Shown: in pieces, positions 7,054-14,760 of the stretch
Position numbering within the stretch: position 1 is the stretch's first letter
Layout: each line of letters begins with the position of its first letter
Source of the DNA: Bacteroidales bacterium
Lineage (GTDB): Bacteria > Bacteroidota > Bacteroidia > Bacteroidales > JAIOZK01
Reading direction: 5' to 3'
Length of the DNA: 64,000 bases
Assembly (NCBI GenBank): GCA_021738625.1
Contig: JAIPBS010000013.1
Coordinates: 23,767-87,766, forward strand
The notes under the pieces: model-generated
Databases searched by the model: none
The model's input: only the letters and a program-made list of their open reading frames with translations
What the model was told of the DNA's origin: nothing
Position numbers and translations under genes: made by a program

Positions 7054-7935
7054 ATGTGCGGAACTTGCGGATGCGGTGAAGAAGGAACCGTTAGTATAAG
7101 AAAACCCGGTGAAGACACCGGTGAACACACACATTCTCATAGCCATGCTCATGATCATCAAGGACATGCTCATGAGCACAGCCATCAGCATAAACATGCC
7201 CACAGTCACGCGCATGAGGGGCATCAACAACATCATGAGAGCAGCCACGGTCATGAACATGGCGGCAATGGTCATCATCACCGTCATGAGCGGGAGATAC
7301 AGTTAGAGATCGATGTCATGCAGAAAAACAATTTACTGGCTGAAAGAAACCGGGGATATTTCGAGGCAAAACAAATTCTTGCATTGAACCTGGTCAGTTC
7401 TCCCGGATCAGGGAAAACTTCACTGCTCGAAAAAACCATAAAGGATTTTAAATCTCAAAAAAAGATATACATCATTGAAGGCGATCAGCAAACCATGAAC
7501 GATGCGGATCGCATTGAAAAGGCCGGTGCGCCTGTTGTACAGGTAAACACCGGAAGCGGTTGTCACCTGGATGCCGATATGATCAACAAAGCAGTGAAAA
7601 TACTGGAAGTTGAAGATCATTCACTCTTATTCATTGAAAATGTTGGCAACCTGGTTTGCCCAAGCCTTTTCAACCTGGGCGAACAAAAGCGTGTTGTTAT
7701 TGTTAGCACAACCGAAGGGGAGGACAAGCCGATCAAATATCCCAATATGTTCCAGTCGTCGGATGTATGCATCATCAACAAAACCGATCTGCTACCCTAC
7801 CTGGATTTTGATCTTGAAAAGATGAAAGAATATGCATTGCGCGTAAATCATCAACTCGAATTTATTGAAATTTCTGTGAAAAATGGAGAAGGCCTCAACA
7901 AATGGTATGCGTGGCTGAAAAACCTTTCTTTATAA
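7054..7935 (+). CDS. hypB: HypB, nickel-binding GTPase with a long histidine-rich region
   Basis: HypB is the SIMIBI-class GTPase that drives nickel insertion with HypA. The N-terminus MCGTCGCGEEG carries the high-affinity nickel site with the CxxCxC motif. Residues ~25-80 are a histidine-rich stretch with about 25 His in HxH and HHH groups, of the sort known to store nickel in some HypB proteins. The GTPase part follows with the Walker A SSPGSGKTSL, the switch/metal region IEGDQQTMNDA and TGSGCHLD, and the NKTD specificity motif (IINKTDLLPY). Length is 293 residues. Confidence 0.96.
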   Translation: MCGTCGCGEEGTVSIRKPGEDTGEHTHSHSHAHDHQGHAHEHSHQHKHAHSHAHEGHQQHHESSHGHEHGGNGHHHRHEREIQLEIDVMQKNNLLAERNRGYFEAKQILALNLVSSPGSGKTSLLEKTIKDFKSQKKIYIIEGDQQTMNDADRIEKAGAPVVQVNTGSGCHLDADMINKAVKILEVEDHSLLFIENVGNLVCPSLFNLGEQKRVVIVSTTEGEDKPIKYPNMFQSSDVCIINKTDLLPYLDFDLEKMKEYALRVNHQLEFIEISVKNGEGLNKWYAWLKNLSL

Positions 7936-8002
7936 GCAAAACCCATAAGCTTTTTTCTTATTTGATTGCATGCCAGGCACCTATTATCGTTATTTTTTAA
8001 CA

Positions 8003-8076
8003 ATGTTAATTTTTTAACAAATATTTTGTTTTTTCTAACTTCCTGGTTTAAATTTGCCATGTTAAATCTTTAACAG
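8003..8076 (+). promoter_or_regulatory. rex promoter flanked by two Rex-type operators
   Basis: Boxes ATGTTAATTTTTTAACAA (8003-8020) and ATGTTAAATCTTTAACAG (8059-8076) flank a good promoter: TTTG at 8025-8028, a 20-bp gap and TAAATTTG at 8049-8056. The second box lies where transcription would start and ends 6 bases before the rex ATG at 8083. The arrangement indicates autoregulation. Confidence 0.75.
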
Positions 8077-8082
8077 TGAATT

Positions 8083-8718
8083 ATGGATAAGAATAATTTG
8101 AGGCATCTTCCACATAAAACCATTGAAAGGCTTAGCCAATACAGGCGCGCTTTACTGCTTTGCCATGCCAATGGCAAAACCCATATTTTTTCCCACGAGA
8201 TCGCCAAGATACAGCACATTACTGCTGTACAGGTGAGAAGGGATATTATGCTGATCGGTTATACCGGCACCTTGCGAAAAGGATACAATGTTGAAGAACT
8301 GATTGTTCTGATCGGAAAAATACTGGATACGGAAGAAGGCCTCAATGTAGCCGTTGTGGGAGTGGGTAATCTGGGCCGGGCCATCACCAATTATTTTCGG
8401 GGCAAGCGCACAAAACTCTCCATTGTGGCAGCCTTTGATAAAAATCCCGATAAGATAGGAAAGAAGTATTCAGGCGTTGAATGTTTTGATATCGCTGATC
8501 TGAAATCCCTCATTAAGCAAAAAGATATTTCGATCGGGATCATCACCGTAACGCCCGAGTCTGCGGCAGAAGCCTGTAAGGCCCTGGTGGAAGGCGGTAT
8601 CAAGGGCATTCTCAATTATACCCCCAAACCCGTAAATGTTCCTCCTCATGTTTACCTGGAAGAGTATGACATGATCACCTCACTGGAGAAAGTGGCTTTT
8701 TTTGTGAAGACACACTGA
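8083..8718 (+). CDS. rex: Rex, NADH/NAD+-sensing transcriptional repressor
   Basis: A 211-residue Rex. Residues 1-80 form the winged helix (KTIERLSQYRRALLL, HIFSHEIAKI, AVQVRRDIMLIGYTGTLRKGYNVEEL). The Rossmann domain follows with VAVVGVGNLGRAITNY and the acidic strand end AAFDKNP, and the C-terminal domain-swapped helix ends ITSLEKVAFFVKTH. Known role of the family: it binds DNA at low NADH/NAD+ and releases it when NADH rises, de-repressing fermentation or hydrogenase genes. It sits last in the hyp region, 147 bases after hypB, with its own promoter and two operators. It is the functional copy; the second copy at 982-1190 is broken. Confidence 0.95.
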   Translation: MDKNNLRHLPHKTIERLSQYRRALLLCHANGKTHIFSHEIAKIQHITAVQVRRDIMLIGYTGTLRKGYNVEELIVLIGKILDTEEGLNVAVVGVGNLGRAITNYFRGKRTKLSIVAAFDKNPDKIGKKYSGVECFDIADLKSLIKQKDISIGIITVTPESAAEACKALVEGGIKGILNYTPKPVNVPPHVYLEEYDMITSLEKVAFFVKTH

Positions 8719-8975
8719 CTTAATAGTATGGAGTAAGGAGTAGGGAGTAAGGAATAAAGAAAGGAAATTTTTTTGATTTAACATCTAACCGTAATAAAAG
8801 GAGATACTATTCTATATTTTTTACCCCCCCCCTGTTTAAGAAAAACACCTTTTGATAAAGTATTTCCAAGTCTAAACAGGGAATTGTGGAATCCTATTAA
8901 ATTCTGTGGTTGAAAACCGTGTTATAATTTAACATGCTTTGGTATCATCCGGCATGCACTCCCTCCCTACTTCCC
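8719..8975. other. Intergenic region with a C9 tract and purine-rich repeats
   Basis: No gene was seen. 8729-8755 is a run of GGAGTA/GGAATA-like units, and the region just beyond (8957-8980) has the complementary CTCCCT/CTTCCC style, giving an imperfect long-range inverted repeat. A nine-C homopolymer lies at 8824-8832. Convergent rex and relA end on either side; no clear terminator was found. Confidence 0.5.
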
Positions 8976-11165
8976 TCACTTCACCCGTCTTGCCGATTCA
9001 ATTCCCGGGATCTTCGTCAGCCTGTGCAAGAGTTGATCCAGGTGATCGATGTCGCGGACCTGCACTTTGATCCTGCCTTCGAATTTTTCCTTTTTCGAAT
9101 TAACGTTCAGTGAAAGCATATTCACCTTCAGGTCGTTTGAGATGGCATTGGCTACATCGCCCATAATACCCATCTTGTCGAGGCCTTTCACGTTTATATA
9201 AGTTTGGTAGCAACTTTCATCTTCCCGTGCTTTCCATTTCACATCGATGATTCGATAACCGTATTTGGCCAATAGCCGTGTGGCATTCGGGCAATTGATG
9301 CGGTGGATGGTAATGCCTTTCCCGATGGTGATGAAACCAAAAACCGGATCGCCCCAAACCGGGTTACAGCATTTGGCCAGGTTGTAATTAACGTCTTTCA
9401 GTTTCTCGTCGATGATCAGGGTGTCGTCCGCCTCGGGCGATGCAAGGGTTTCCTGTTTAGGTCTGACGCCCTTTTTCGGCAGATGGTTCCCGTTGCCTTT
9501 TGTTTTGGATTCTTCCGTAAGCAGGGATTTGGCCTTCAACAGGTCTATCTTTTCCGTTGCAATAGCATAATACAAATCGATAGAGGATTTGAATTTGTAA
9601 TGTTTGATAAGGCGATCGATGCTTTCCTCGTTGAAAGGTATTTTCCAGTTTTTGAATTTTCTTCTGATGATTTCGTTCCCGACTTCTGCTTCTTTGAATT
9701 TTTCCTCAAAAATGGCTCTTTTGATCTTTGATTTTGCTTTTGAAGTTACAACAAAATTAAGCCAGTCGTATTTAGGTTTTTGGTTGTTGGATGTGATGAT
9801 CTGTACTTTATCGCCATTTTTTAGTTCATGTCGTATGGGTACGTTTTTAGCGTTCACGCTGGCGCCGCTGCATTTATCCCCGATGTCGGTATGGATTTCA
9901 TAGGCGAAATCCAGGACGGTGCTGTGTCTTTCAAGTTTTTTGAGATCGCCTCCCGGGGTAAACACAAATATTTTATCCGATTTTGCGTTCAATTGCGATT
10001 TACTCATTTCGTCAAAATCAATCTGATTGGGATTTTCAAGGATATCCCTTACCTGGTTAACCCATTGTTCGGTTTCTTTTTTATTGCTGAAACCCTTGTA
10101 ACGCCAGTGTGCGGCCTGTCCTTTTTCAGCCAGTTCGTCCATGCGTTTGCTGCGGATTTGCACCTCCACCCATTTTTCATTCGTGGCCTTTACCGTTGTG
10201 TGAAGGGATTCATATCCGCTTGCTTTGGGTGTTGAAATCCAATCGCGCAACCGTTTGGGATTGGGTTCGTAAAGATCGGTTACAATCGAGTAAATTCTCC
10301 AGCAATCGGCTTTTTCGTTTTTTTTATCTGAATTGGAAATGATGCGGATGGCAAACAGATCATAAAGCTCTTCAAATTGAAGGTTCTGTTTTTTCATCTT
10401 ATTCCAGATGCTGTGGATGCTTTTGGGCCTTCCTTTGATATCCACATCAAAACCCTGCCTGATCAATTCCTTGCGGATAGGTTCGGTGAAATCATGAATA
10501 AAAACATTTCGTTTGGTCCGTGTTGCCTGAAGTTTCTCGGAAATTTCTTCGTAAATATCTTTATGCTCGAATCGCATCATCATTTCTTCAAGCTCTTCTT
10601 TTAGTGAGTAGAGGCCAAGCCTGTGAGCGATTGGAATATAAATATAGTTAACTTCAGCAAGGATCTTTTTTTGCTTTTCCTTTTGATGGGATTGAATAAC
10701 GCGCATGTCGTGCAGACGGTGGGCCAATTTGATCAATACCACACGAATATCATCCACCAGGGAAAGATAGAGTCTTCTGAAATTTTCGGACTGATAGGAT
10801 ACTTTTTGTGTACTGATGCCGGATAACTTTCTAAAACCGTTGGCAATGGTGCTTACCGTTTTTCCGAATTTTTTTTCAACTTCAGCTGCAAATGCATCGT
10901 CTTTTTCGAGCAAATTATGGAGTAAAGTACATACGACCGAGGTGGTTCCCAGGCCGATCTTTTCAACACAAATGATAGCAACTTCAATGGAATGCTCTAT
11001 ATTGAGCCTTCCATTTTCGTTTTTTTCTTTCAGTTGGGCTTTTAAAGCAAACTCGTATGCTTTATTGATTTTTTGAAGATCACCTTTTTTTACAAAGGAT
11101 TTGCAAACATCAATCAGGTGAAGGTATCTTTCAGTGATATGCCTTTTTTTCTCCTCCTCTGTCAT
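8976..11165 (-). CDS. relA: RelA/SpoT-family (p)ppGpp synthetase with a degenerate hydrolase domain
   Basis: A 729-residue long RSH protein with, in order, an HD domain, synthetase domain (GRPKSIHSIWNKM, LYDLFAIRII, WISTPKASGYESLHTTV), TGS domain (IFVFTPGGDLKKL), helical region and C-terminal ACT domain (YINVKGLDKMGIMGDVANAIS). In the HD domain the motif normally HDxxED reads HNLLEK, and the later LADRLHNMR reads LAHRLHDMR, so two metal-ligand Asp positions are lost. Hydrolysis is probably absent, and the enzyme should act mainly as a stress synthetase. The substrate loop reads RLRD, the basic RxKD-like form, rather than the acidic form of gamma-proteobacterial RelA. A minus-7-like TACCTTTA lies upstream on the minus strand (11182-11189). 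A separate bifunctional SpoT elsewhere in the genome is inferred. Confidence 0.9.
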   Translation of the reverse strand: MTEEEKKRHITERYLHLIDVCKSFVKKGDLQKINKAYEFALKAQLKEKNENGRLNIEHSIEVAIICVEKIGLGTTSVVCTLLHNLLEKDDAFAAEVEKKFGKTVSTIANGFRKLSGISTQKVSYQSENFRRLYLSLVDDIRVVLIKLAHRLHDMRVIQSHQKEKQKKILAEVNYIYIPIAHRLGLYSLKEELEEMMMRFEHKDIYEEISEKLQATRTKRNVFIHDFTEPIRKELIRQGFDVDIKGRPKSIHSIWNKMKKQNLQFEELYDLFAIRIISNSDKKNEKADCWRIYSIVTDLYEPNPKRLRDWISTPKASGYESLHTTVKATNEKWVEVQIRSKRMDELAEKGQAAHWRYKGFSNKKETEQWVNQVRDILENPNQIDFDEMSKSQLNAKSDKIFVFTPGGDLKKLERHSTVLDFAYEIHTDIGDKCSGASVNAKNVPIRHELKNGDKVQIITSNNQKPKYDWLNFVVTSKAKSKIKRAIFEEKFKEAEVGNEIIRRKFKNWKIPFNEESIDRLIKHYKFKSSIDLYYAIATEKIDLLKAKSLLTEESKTKGNGNHLPKKGVRPKQETLASPEADDTLIIDEKLKDVNYNLAKCCNPVWGDPVFGFITIGKGITIHRINCPNATRLLAKYGYRIIDVKWKAREDESCYQTYINVKGLDKMGIMGDVANAISNDLKVNMLSLNVNSKKEKFEGRIKVQVRDIDHLDQLLHRLTKIPGIESARRVK

Positions 11166-11207
11166 TTCTGCATGCGTTTTTATAAAGGTAGCATTTTTTG
11201 AGAATAC

Positions 11208-11240
11208 AAAAAAAGCGTTCTCAAAAAGAACGCTTTTTTT
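11208..11240 (-). terminator. Intrinsic terminator after floA
   Basis: A7-GCGTTC, a 7-base loop and GAACGC-T7 form a strong bidirectional hairpin with a T run on both strands. It lies 25 bases beyond the floA stop and ends the clpS-nfeD-floA unit before relA begins. Confidence 0.85.
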
Positions 11241-11264
11241 CGAAAATATTTTAATGTTTTGATA

Positions 11265-12272
11265 TTATTTATTGGAAGAATCGCCTTTGTTGCGGTCTGA
11301 TCTTTTACCTCCAGGCGAATCGGATATGGATTCTCTCATTTTCGTATCGGCTTTGATATTTTGAAATTTATAATAATCCAAAATGCCGAGATTGCCTGTA
11401 CGGAAAGCTTCCGCGATGGCGCGCGGGATCTCCGCTTCTGCCTGGATCACATTGGCGCGGGCTTCCTGTGCGCGCGCTTTCATTTCCTGTTCCTCGGCTA
11501 CAGCCATGGCTCTTCTTTCTTCAGCTTTCGCCTGGGCGATGTTTTTATCGGCATTGGCCTGATCCATTTGCAATACGGCACCGACATTTTTACCCACATC
11601 AATATCTGCGATATCGATAGAAAGGATTTCAAAAGCGGTTCCTGAGTCGAGTCCTTTTTCAAGTACAACCCTGGAAATGGAATCCGGGTTTTCCAAAACG
11701 GATTTGTGCGAATCGGCCGAACCGATAGAAGATACAACACCTTCTCCTACCCTGGCCAGCACGGTTTCTTCACCGGCCCCGCCAACCAGTTGCCTGATGT
11801 TGGCACGAACGGTAACCCTGGCGCGGCATATTAGCTGTATACCGTCCTTGGCCACTGCAGTAACAGGCGGTGTATCGATAACTTTCGGGTTAACCGACAT
11901 TTGAACCGCCTCCAACACATCACGTCCGGCCAGGTCGATCGCCGTAGCTACCTTGAAGTCCAGGCTCATATTGGCCTTATCGGCGGATATCAAGGCATTA
12001 ACAACTTCCTGCACATGGCCGCCGGCCAGGTAGTGGGCTTCAAGTGCGTTACGTGTAAGATTTAAACCGGCTTTGGTGGATGAAATCAGACTTCTTACGA
12101 TAATTTGTGGTGCTATTTTTCTCCAGCGCATAAAAACTAGCTGTATCAAGCTGATGCGAACACCAGATAAAAGAGCTGTGAACCACAGGCCTACCGGGAT
12201 AAAGTAAAAGATCAACCACAAGGCAAAAATGGCTCCAATGCCTATTGCTACTACAATCCAAACATTCTCCAT
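11265..12272 (-). CDS. floA: FloA, flotillin-like membrane-organising protein
   Basis: A 335-residue flotillin-like protein of the FloA/YqfA type. The N-terminus is a hydrophobic hairpin ([24 protein letters not shown]), followed by the SPFH-like body ([46 protein letters not shown]) and a coiled-coil rich in Ala/Glu ([30 protein letters not shown] written in parts). It is known to form membrane microdomains. It starts 1 base after the nfeD stop, and NfeD proteins are standard partners of flotillin-like proteins, which supports both calls. Confidence 0.93.
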   Translation of the reverse strand: MENVWIVVAIGIGAIFALWLIFYFIPVGLWFTALLSGVRISLIQLVFMRWRKIAPQIIVRSLISSTKAGLNLTRNALEAHYLAGGHVQEVVNALISADKANMSLDFKVATAIDLAGRDVLEAVQMSVNPKVIDTPPVTAVAKDGIQLICRARVTVRANIRQLVGGAGEETVLARVGEGVVSSIGSADSHKSVLENPDSISRVVLEKGLDSGTAFEILSIDIADIDVGKNVGAVLQMDQANADKNIAQAKAEERRAMAVAEEQEMKARAQEARANVIQAEAEIPRAIAEAFRTGNLGILDYYKFQNIKADTKMRESISDSPGGKRSDRNKGDSSNK

Positions 12273-12273
12273 G

Positions 12274-12744
12274 TCAATTTGTTTTTTGTTTTACATATAT
12301 TTTATTGAATTCGATTTTGGTCACAATGATTTCCGTGCCCGGATCAATATAGTCGCCCTGTGTATGCACTTCAAAATAATCATCGTTGATCAGGGCCTTG
12401 CCCGCTGGGTTAAGCCGTGAAACAGTTTTTCCGGAATCGCCTTTTTTTATCTGTTCATCGCTCAGCAAATTGACTTTTCCATCGATGTTATCGCTAAGCA
12501 TGCTATATTTCCAGGTTTTGGAGCGCAATGCAACGATAAGCAAGATCACACTTGCGCCAAGCGTGGAAGCCAGGGTGATATGACCCGCGGATGTACCTAT
12601 ATGAATATAGGTCTGCCAAATGGCGACAGTTATGATCACCAGTCCGATGATTCCGGCTACGGCCTGGCCCGGAAATACCAGAATTTCAAGTACCAGGAAC
12701 AACAGCCCGATAAAAATGAGTATCGCTATCAAGGTCCATCCCAT
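12274..12744 (-). CDS. NfeD-like membrane protein with OB-fold tail
   Basis: A 156-residue protein with about three membrane helices ([51 protein letters not shown]) followed by a soluble beta-barrel of the NfeD C-terminal type ([34 protein letters not shown]). Short NfeD proteins are encoded with, and act with, flotillin-like FloA, as here. The gene lies between clpS (8 bases upstream) and floA (1 base downstream). Confidence 0.9.
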   Translation of the reverse strand: MGWTLIAILIFIGLLFLVLEILVFPGQAVAGIIGLVIITVAIWQTYIHIGTSAGHITLASTLGASVILLIVALRSKTWKYSMLSDNIDGKVNLLSDEQIKKGDSGKTVSRLNPAGKALINDDYFEVHTQGDYIDPGTEIIVTKIEFNKIYVKQKTN

Positions 12745-12752
12745 ATTGTAAA

Positions 12753-13025
12753 CTATTCTATGGAAACTGTTAGTTTCCTGTTGGTCATTTCAGTATATGC
12801 GGGTTTAAGCTCATAAAAGCTACCCGATTTAACTGCGCACTTTCCTTTGAAATGTGCCACCAGCGCGCATTGTTCAGCCTGTTCGCTATCATGTTCACAT
12901 ACTTCGATCAGGCTTTCGATCACAAAATCAAACGAATTTACATCATCGTTGAACAGGACGAGCTCTTTTAGTTCCTCTTCCAGTGATTTCGTATCCTTTA
13001 CCGGGGATTGTTTTTCTCTTGTCAT
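12753..13025 (-). CDS. clpS: ClpS, ClpAP protease adaptor
   Basis: A 90-residue ClpS adaptor with the family signature LVLFNDDVNSFDFVIESLIEV: the NDD residues contact the alpha-amino group of N-degron substrates. The later AHFKGKCAVKSG segment corresponds to the conserved His/Gly turn. ClpS hands proteins with Leu, Phe, Tyr or Trp N-termini to ClpA(C)P. The transferase Aat, which makes such N-termini, is encoded at 61100. First gene of the clpS-nfeD-floA unit; a minus-7-like TATCTTTA lies upstream on the minus strand. Confidence 0.93.
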   Translation of the reverse strand: MTREKQSPVKDTKSLEEELKELVLFNDDVNSFDFVIESLIEVCEHDSEQAEQCALVAHFKGKCAVKSGSFYELKPAYTEMTNRKLTVSIE

Positions 13026-13109
13026 GATACGATAAAAACTTTTGTAGTTCGGGAGGTAAAGATAAATATTTATTAATATGAAAGCTATAATTTTGCATAA
13101 ATTTCACGA

Positions 13110-13778
13110 ATGAAAAATGAGCTGGAGCACCGAATGAACTTTAAGAACTTCATTAGAGAAATAAGCGTTCTTATGGAGGACAGACTACCGGGAGAAGCCG
13201 CGCAATTAAAAATGTCGCCGGCCTCAAGAAATGAGATGATGAAAGAGGGAAAGGATCTTGAAAAAGCCGGGCGAGCAGCAGTTCTTATTCTTTTCTATCC
13301 GGATGAAAGCAGGGTTATGCTTCCTTTTATCAAGCGACCCGAATATGAGGGAGTGCATAGCGGACAGGTGGCCTTTCCAGGAGGTCGTTTCGAAGCTGGT
13401 GATGCAAATATGGCTCATACCGCTTTGCGCGAGACAGAAGAGGAAGTTGGGGTTAAAATGAATAGCGTTAAGCTGATCGGCATGTTAAGCGAGCTTTATA
13501 TCCCACCAAGCAATTATCTGGTTAGGCCGGTAGTAGGTTACCTGGAAAGAAAACCGGTTTTTAAGCTTCAACCCAGCGAGGTGGATTATCTTCTTGAAAT
13601 AGACCTGTATGAATTGCTGCATGACAAAGCGCTCACCACCAAACCGGTTATGACTTCTCTTCAGCAAGAGATGCCCGTACCCTGTTATTATGTTCAGGAT
13701 CATATAATATGGGGAGCCACGGCCATGATCCTGAGCGAACTCATTGAGCTTTTTAAAAAAGGGGGATTAGAAGCCTGA
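13110..13778 (+). CDS. Nudix hydrolase, CoA-pyrophosphatase type
   Basis: A 222-residue Nudix enzyme. The Nudix helix reads GGRFEAGDANMAHTALRETEEEVG, here described in parts: GGRFEAGD, then ALRETEEEVG. The CoA-type flanking motif KRPEYEGVHSGQVAFPGG precedes it, placing it with the NudL/PCD1-like coenzyme A diphosphatases that yield phosphopantetheine and 3',5'-ADP. TAATTTTG at 13088-13095 is a minus-7 box 14 bases before the chosen ATG; an ATG at 13134 is a possible alternative. It is convergent with the OsmC-like gene, with 2 bases between stops. Confidence 0.88.
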   Translation: MKNELEHRMNFKNFIREISVLMEDRLPGEAAQLKMSPASRNEMMKEGKDLEKAGRAAVLILFYPDESRVMLPFIKRPEYEGVHSGQVAFPGGRFEAGDANMAHTALRETEEEVGVKMNSVKLIGMLSELYIPPSNYLVRPVVGYLERKPVFKLQPSEVDYLLEIDLYELLHDKALTTKPVMTSLQQEMPVPCYYVQDHIIWGATAMILSELIELFKKGGLEA

Positions 13779-13780
13779 TC

Positions 13781-14194
13781 TCACTCTACAATGATCTCGT
13801 GGGTGATCTCAGCCCTGGCACCTAACATATGACTTACTCCGCAATACTTATCCTGTGAGAGCTTAACGGCTTTTTCAAGCTTGTCTTTCGGAAGATCTTT
13901 TCCCTTAAATCTGTATGTGATGTGGATTTTGTCATAATGTTTTGGATGTTCATCGGTATTATGCCCACTGACCTGAATGTTGAAGGCTTCGGGCTCAACC
14001 CGCATTTTTCTTAGGATAGAGATCACATCCATGCCGGTACAACCGCCTAATGATACAAGTGACAAGGGCTTTGGCTGCGGTCCTTTGTTTTGTCCGCCAA
14101 CCGCTTCTTTGGCGTCAAGCATGATCTGGTGATCGTTTACATTGGCTTCAAAAGCCATAGCGTCTTTCCAGCTAACTTCAATTTTGGTATCCAT
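13781..14194 (-). CDS. OsmC/Ohr-family protein
   Basis: A 137-residue OsmC-like protein. The two redox cysteines are in the expected places, in SLGGCTGMDVISILRK and DKYCGVSHMLG, and the central beta-strand region (HITYRFKGKDLPKDKLEKAV) fits. Members reduce organic or fatty-acid hydroperoxides with a Cys pair, often with dihydrolipoyl-type reductants. It belongs to the YhfA/OsmC branch rather than classical Ohr, judged only from the short length and the GGCTGMD motif. The precise substrate is unknown. Confidence 0.88.
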   Translation of the reverse strand: MDTKIEVSWKDAMAFEANVNDHQIMLDAKEAVGGQNKGPQPKPLSLVSLGGCTGMDVISILRKMRVEPEAFNIQVSGHNTDEHPKHYDKIHITYRFKGKDLPKDKLEKAVKLSQDKYCGVSHMLGARAEITHEIIVE

Positions 14195-14250
14195 ATGTAT
14201 TTGAGTTTAGGGTTAAAACTAATCGCAAATTTAACTGTTTGTAGTGTTAA

Positions 14251-14350
14251 ACTGAATCTTATAAAAATGCAAAACATTTTTCTGTTAGATTCAGTTATAC
14301 CGATTTAAGCAGCAGGTCAATCATTGCAAACCTGTTCCAAATCAGTGTAA
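14251..14350 (+). repeat. Two-hairpin intergenic repeat, copy 1
   Basis: About 100 bp shared with 30201-30300 and 40921-41019. The first hairpin pairs CTGAATCT with AGATTCAG and, inside it, AAAAATG with CATTTTT around a CAAAA loop. The second region begins ATACCGAT and contains the strictly kept ATCATTGCAAACCTGTTCC. In this copy the right arm (ATCAGTGT) has drifted. It lies upstream of both the OsmC-like gene and the lipoprotein at 14485. Confidence 0.85.
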
Positions 14351-14484
14351 CAACAACCGTACCCTGCATTGGTTCAACGAAAATAAATCTTTTTGTGTAG
14401 CTTTTGCACTTTTTGTTTAAGGAAGAACTTGTAAAATATTTATTTTTGCTTACTTTTACGAATTCTTATAAATGAAAAGCAGGA

Positions 14485-14748
14485 ATGGTTATGTTTAAGC
14501 GTTTTAGAAAAACTTCCGTTACTTTACTTCTGATCGTTGTTGCAGCATTTACGCTGTCTGTAACTGTTTCATCCTGCGGTGCATCATCAAGAGCAGGATG
14601 TTATGAAGTTGCCAAATACCAGAAAAAATCCAGGAAAGCCAAAGGAGACGTTAAGTCTTACAAGCCATCAAAATACAGCCAAAACAGTCCGCTTGAAAAA
14701 AACTGGATCATTAGCAACAAGCGTAAAACTTTGCTGGGACATAAATAG
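14485..14748 (+). CDS. Small putative lipoprotein
   Basis: An 87-residue protein I do not recognise. It begins with a basic segment and a hydrophobic stretch (SVTLLLIVVAAFTLSVTV) ending SSCGAS, a plausible lipobox with Cys31 as the lipid-bearing residue. The mature part is short, with many Lys, Ser and Tyr (YKPSKYSQNSPLEKNW), as in many small surface or periplasmic lipoproteins of Bacteroidota. An alternative start is Met3. It is convergent with the P5C dehydrogenase gene, 12 bases apart. Confidence 0.65.
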   Translation: MVMFKRFRKTSVTLLLIVVAAFTLSVTVSSCGASSRAGCYEVAKYQKKSRKAKGDVKSYKPSKYSQNSPLEKNWIISNKRKTLLGHK

Positions 14749-14760
14749 TTCCGCAGCTTT

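Noticed and set aside
7109..7306. Open frame overlapping the histidine-rich part of hypB
   Set aside because: Met/Ile/Ala-rich product of CAT/CAC codons read out of frame.
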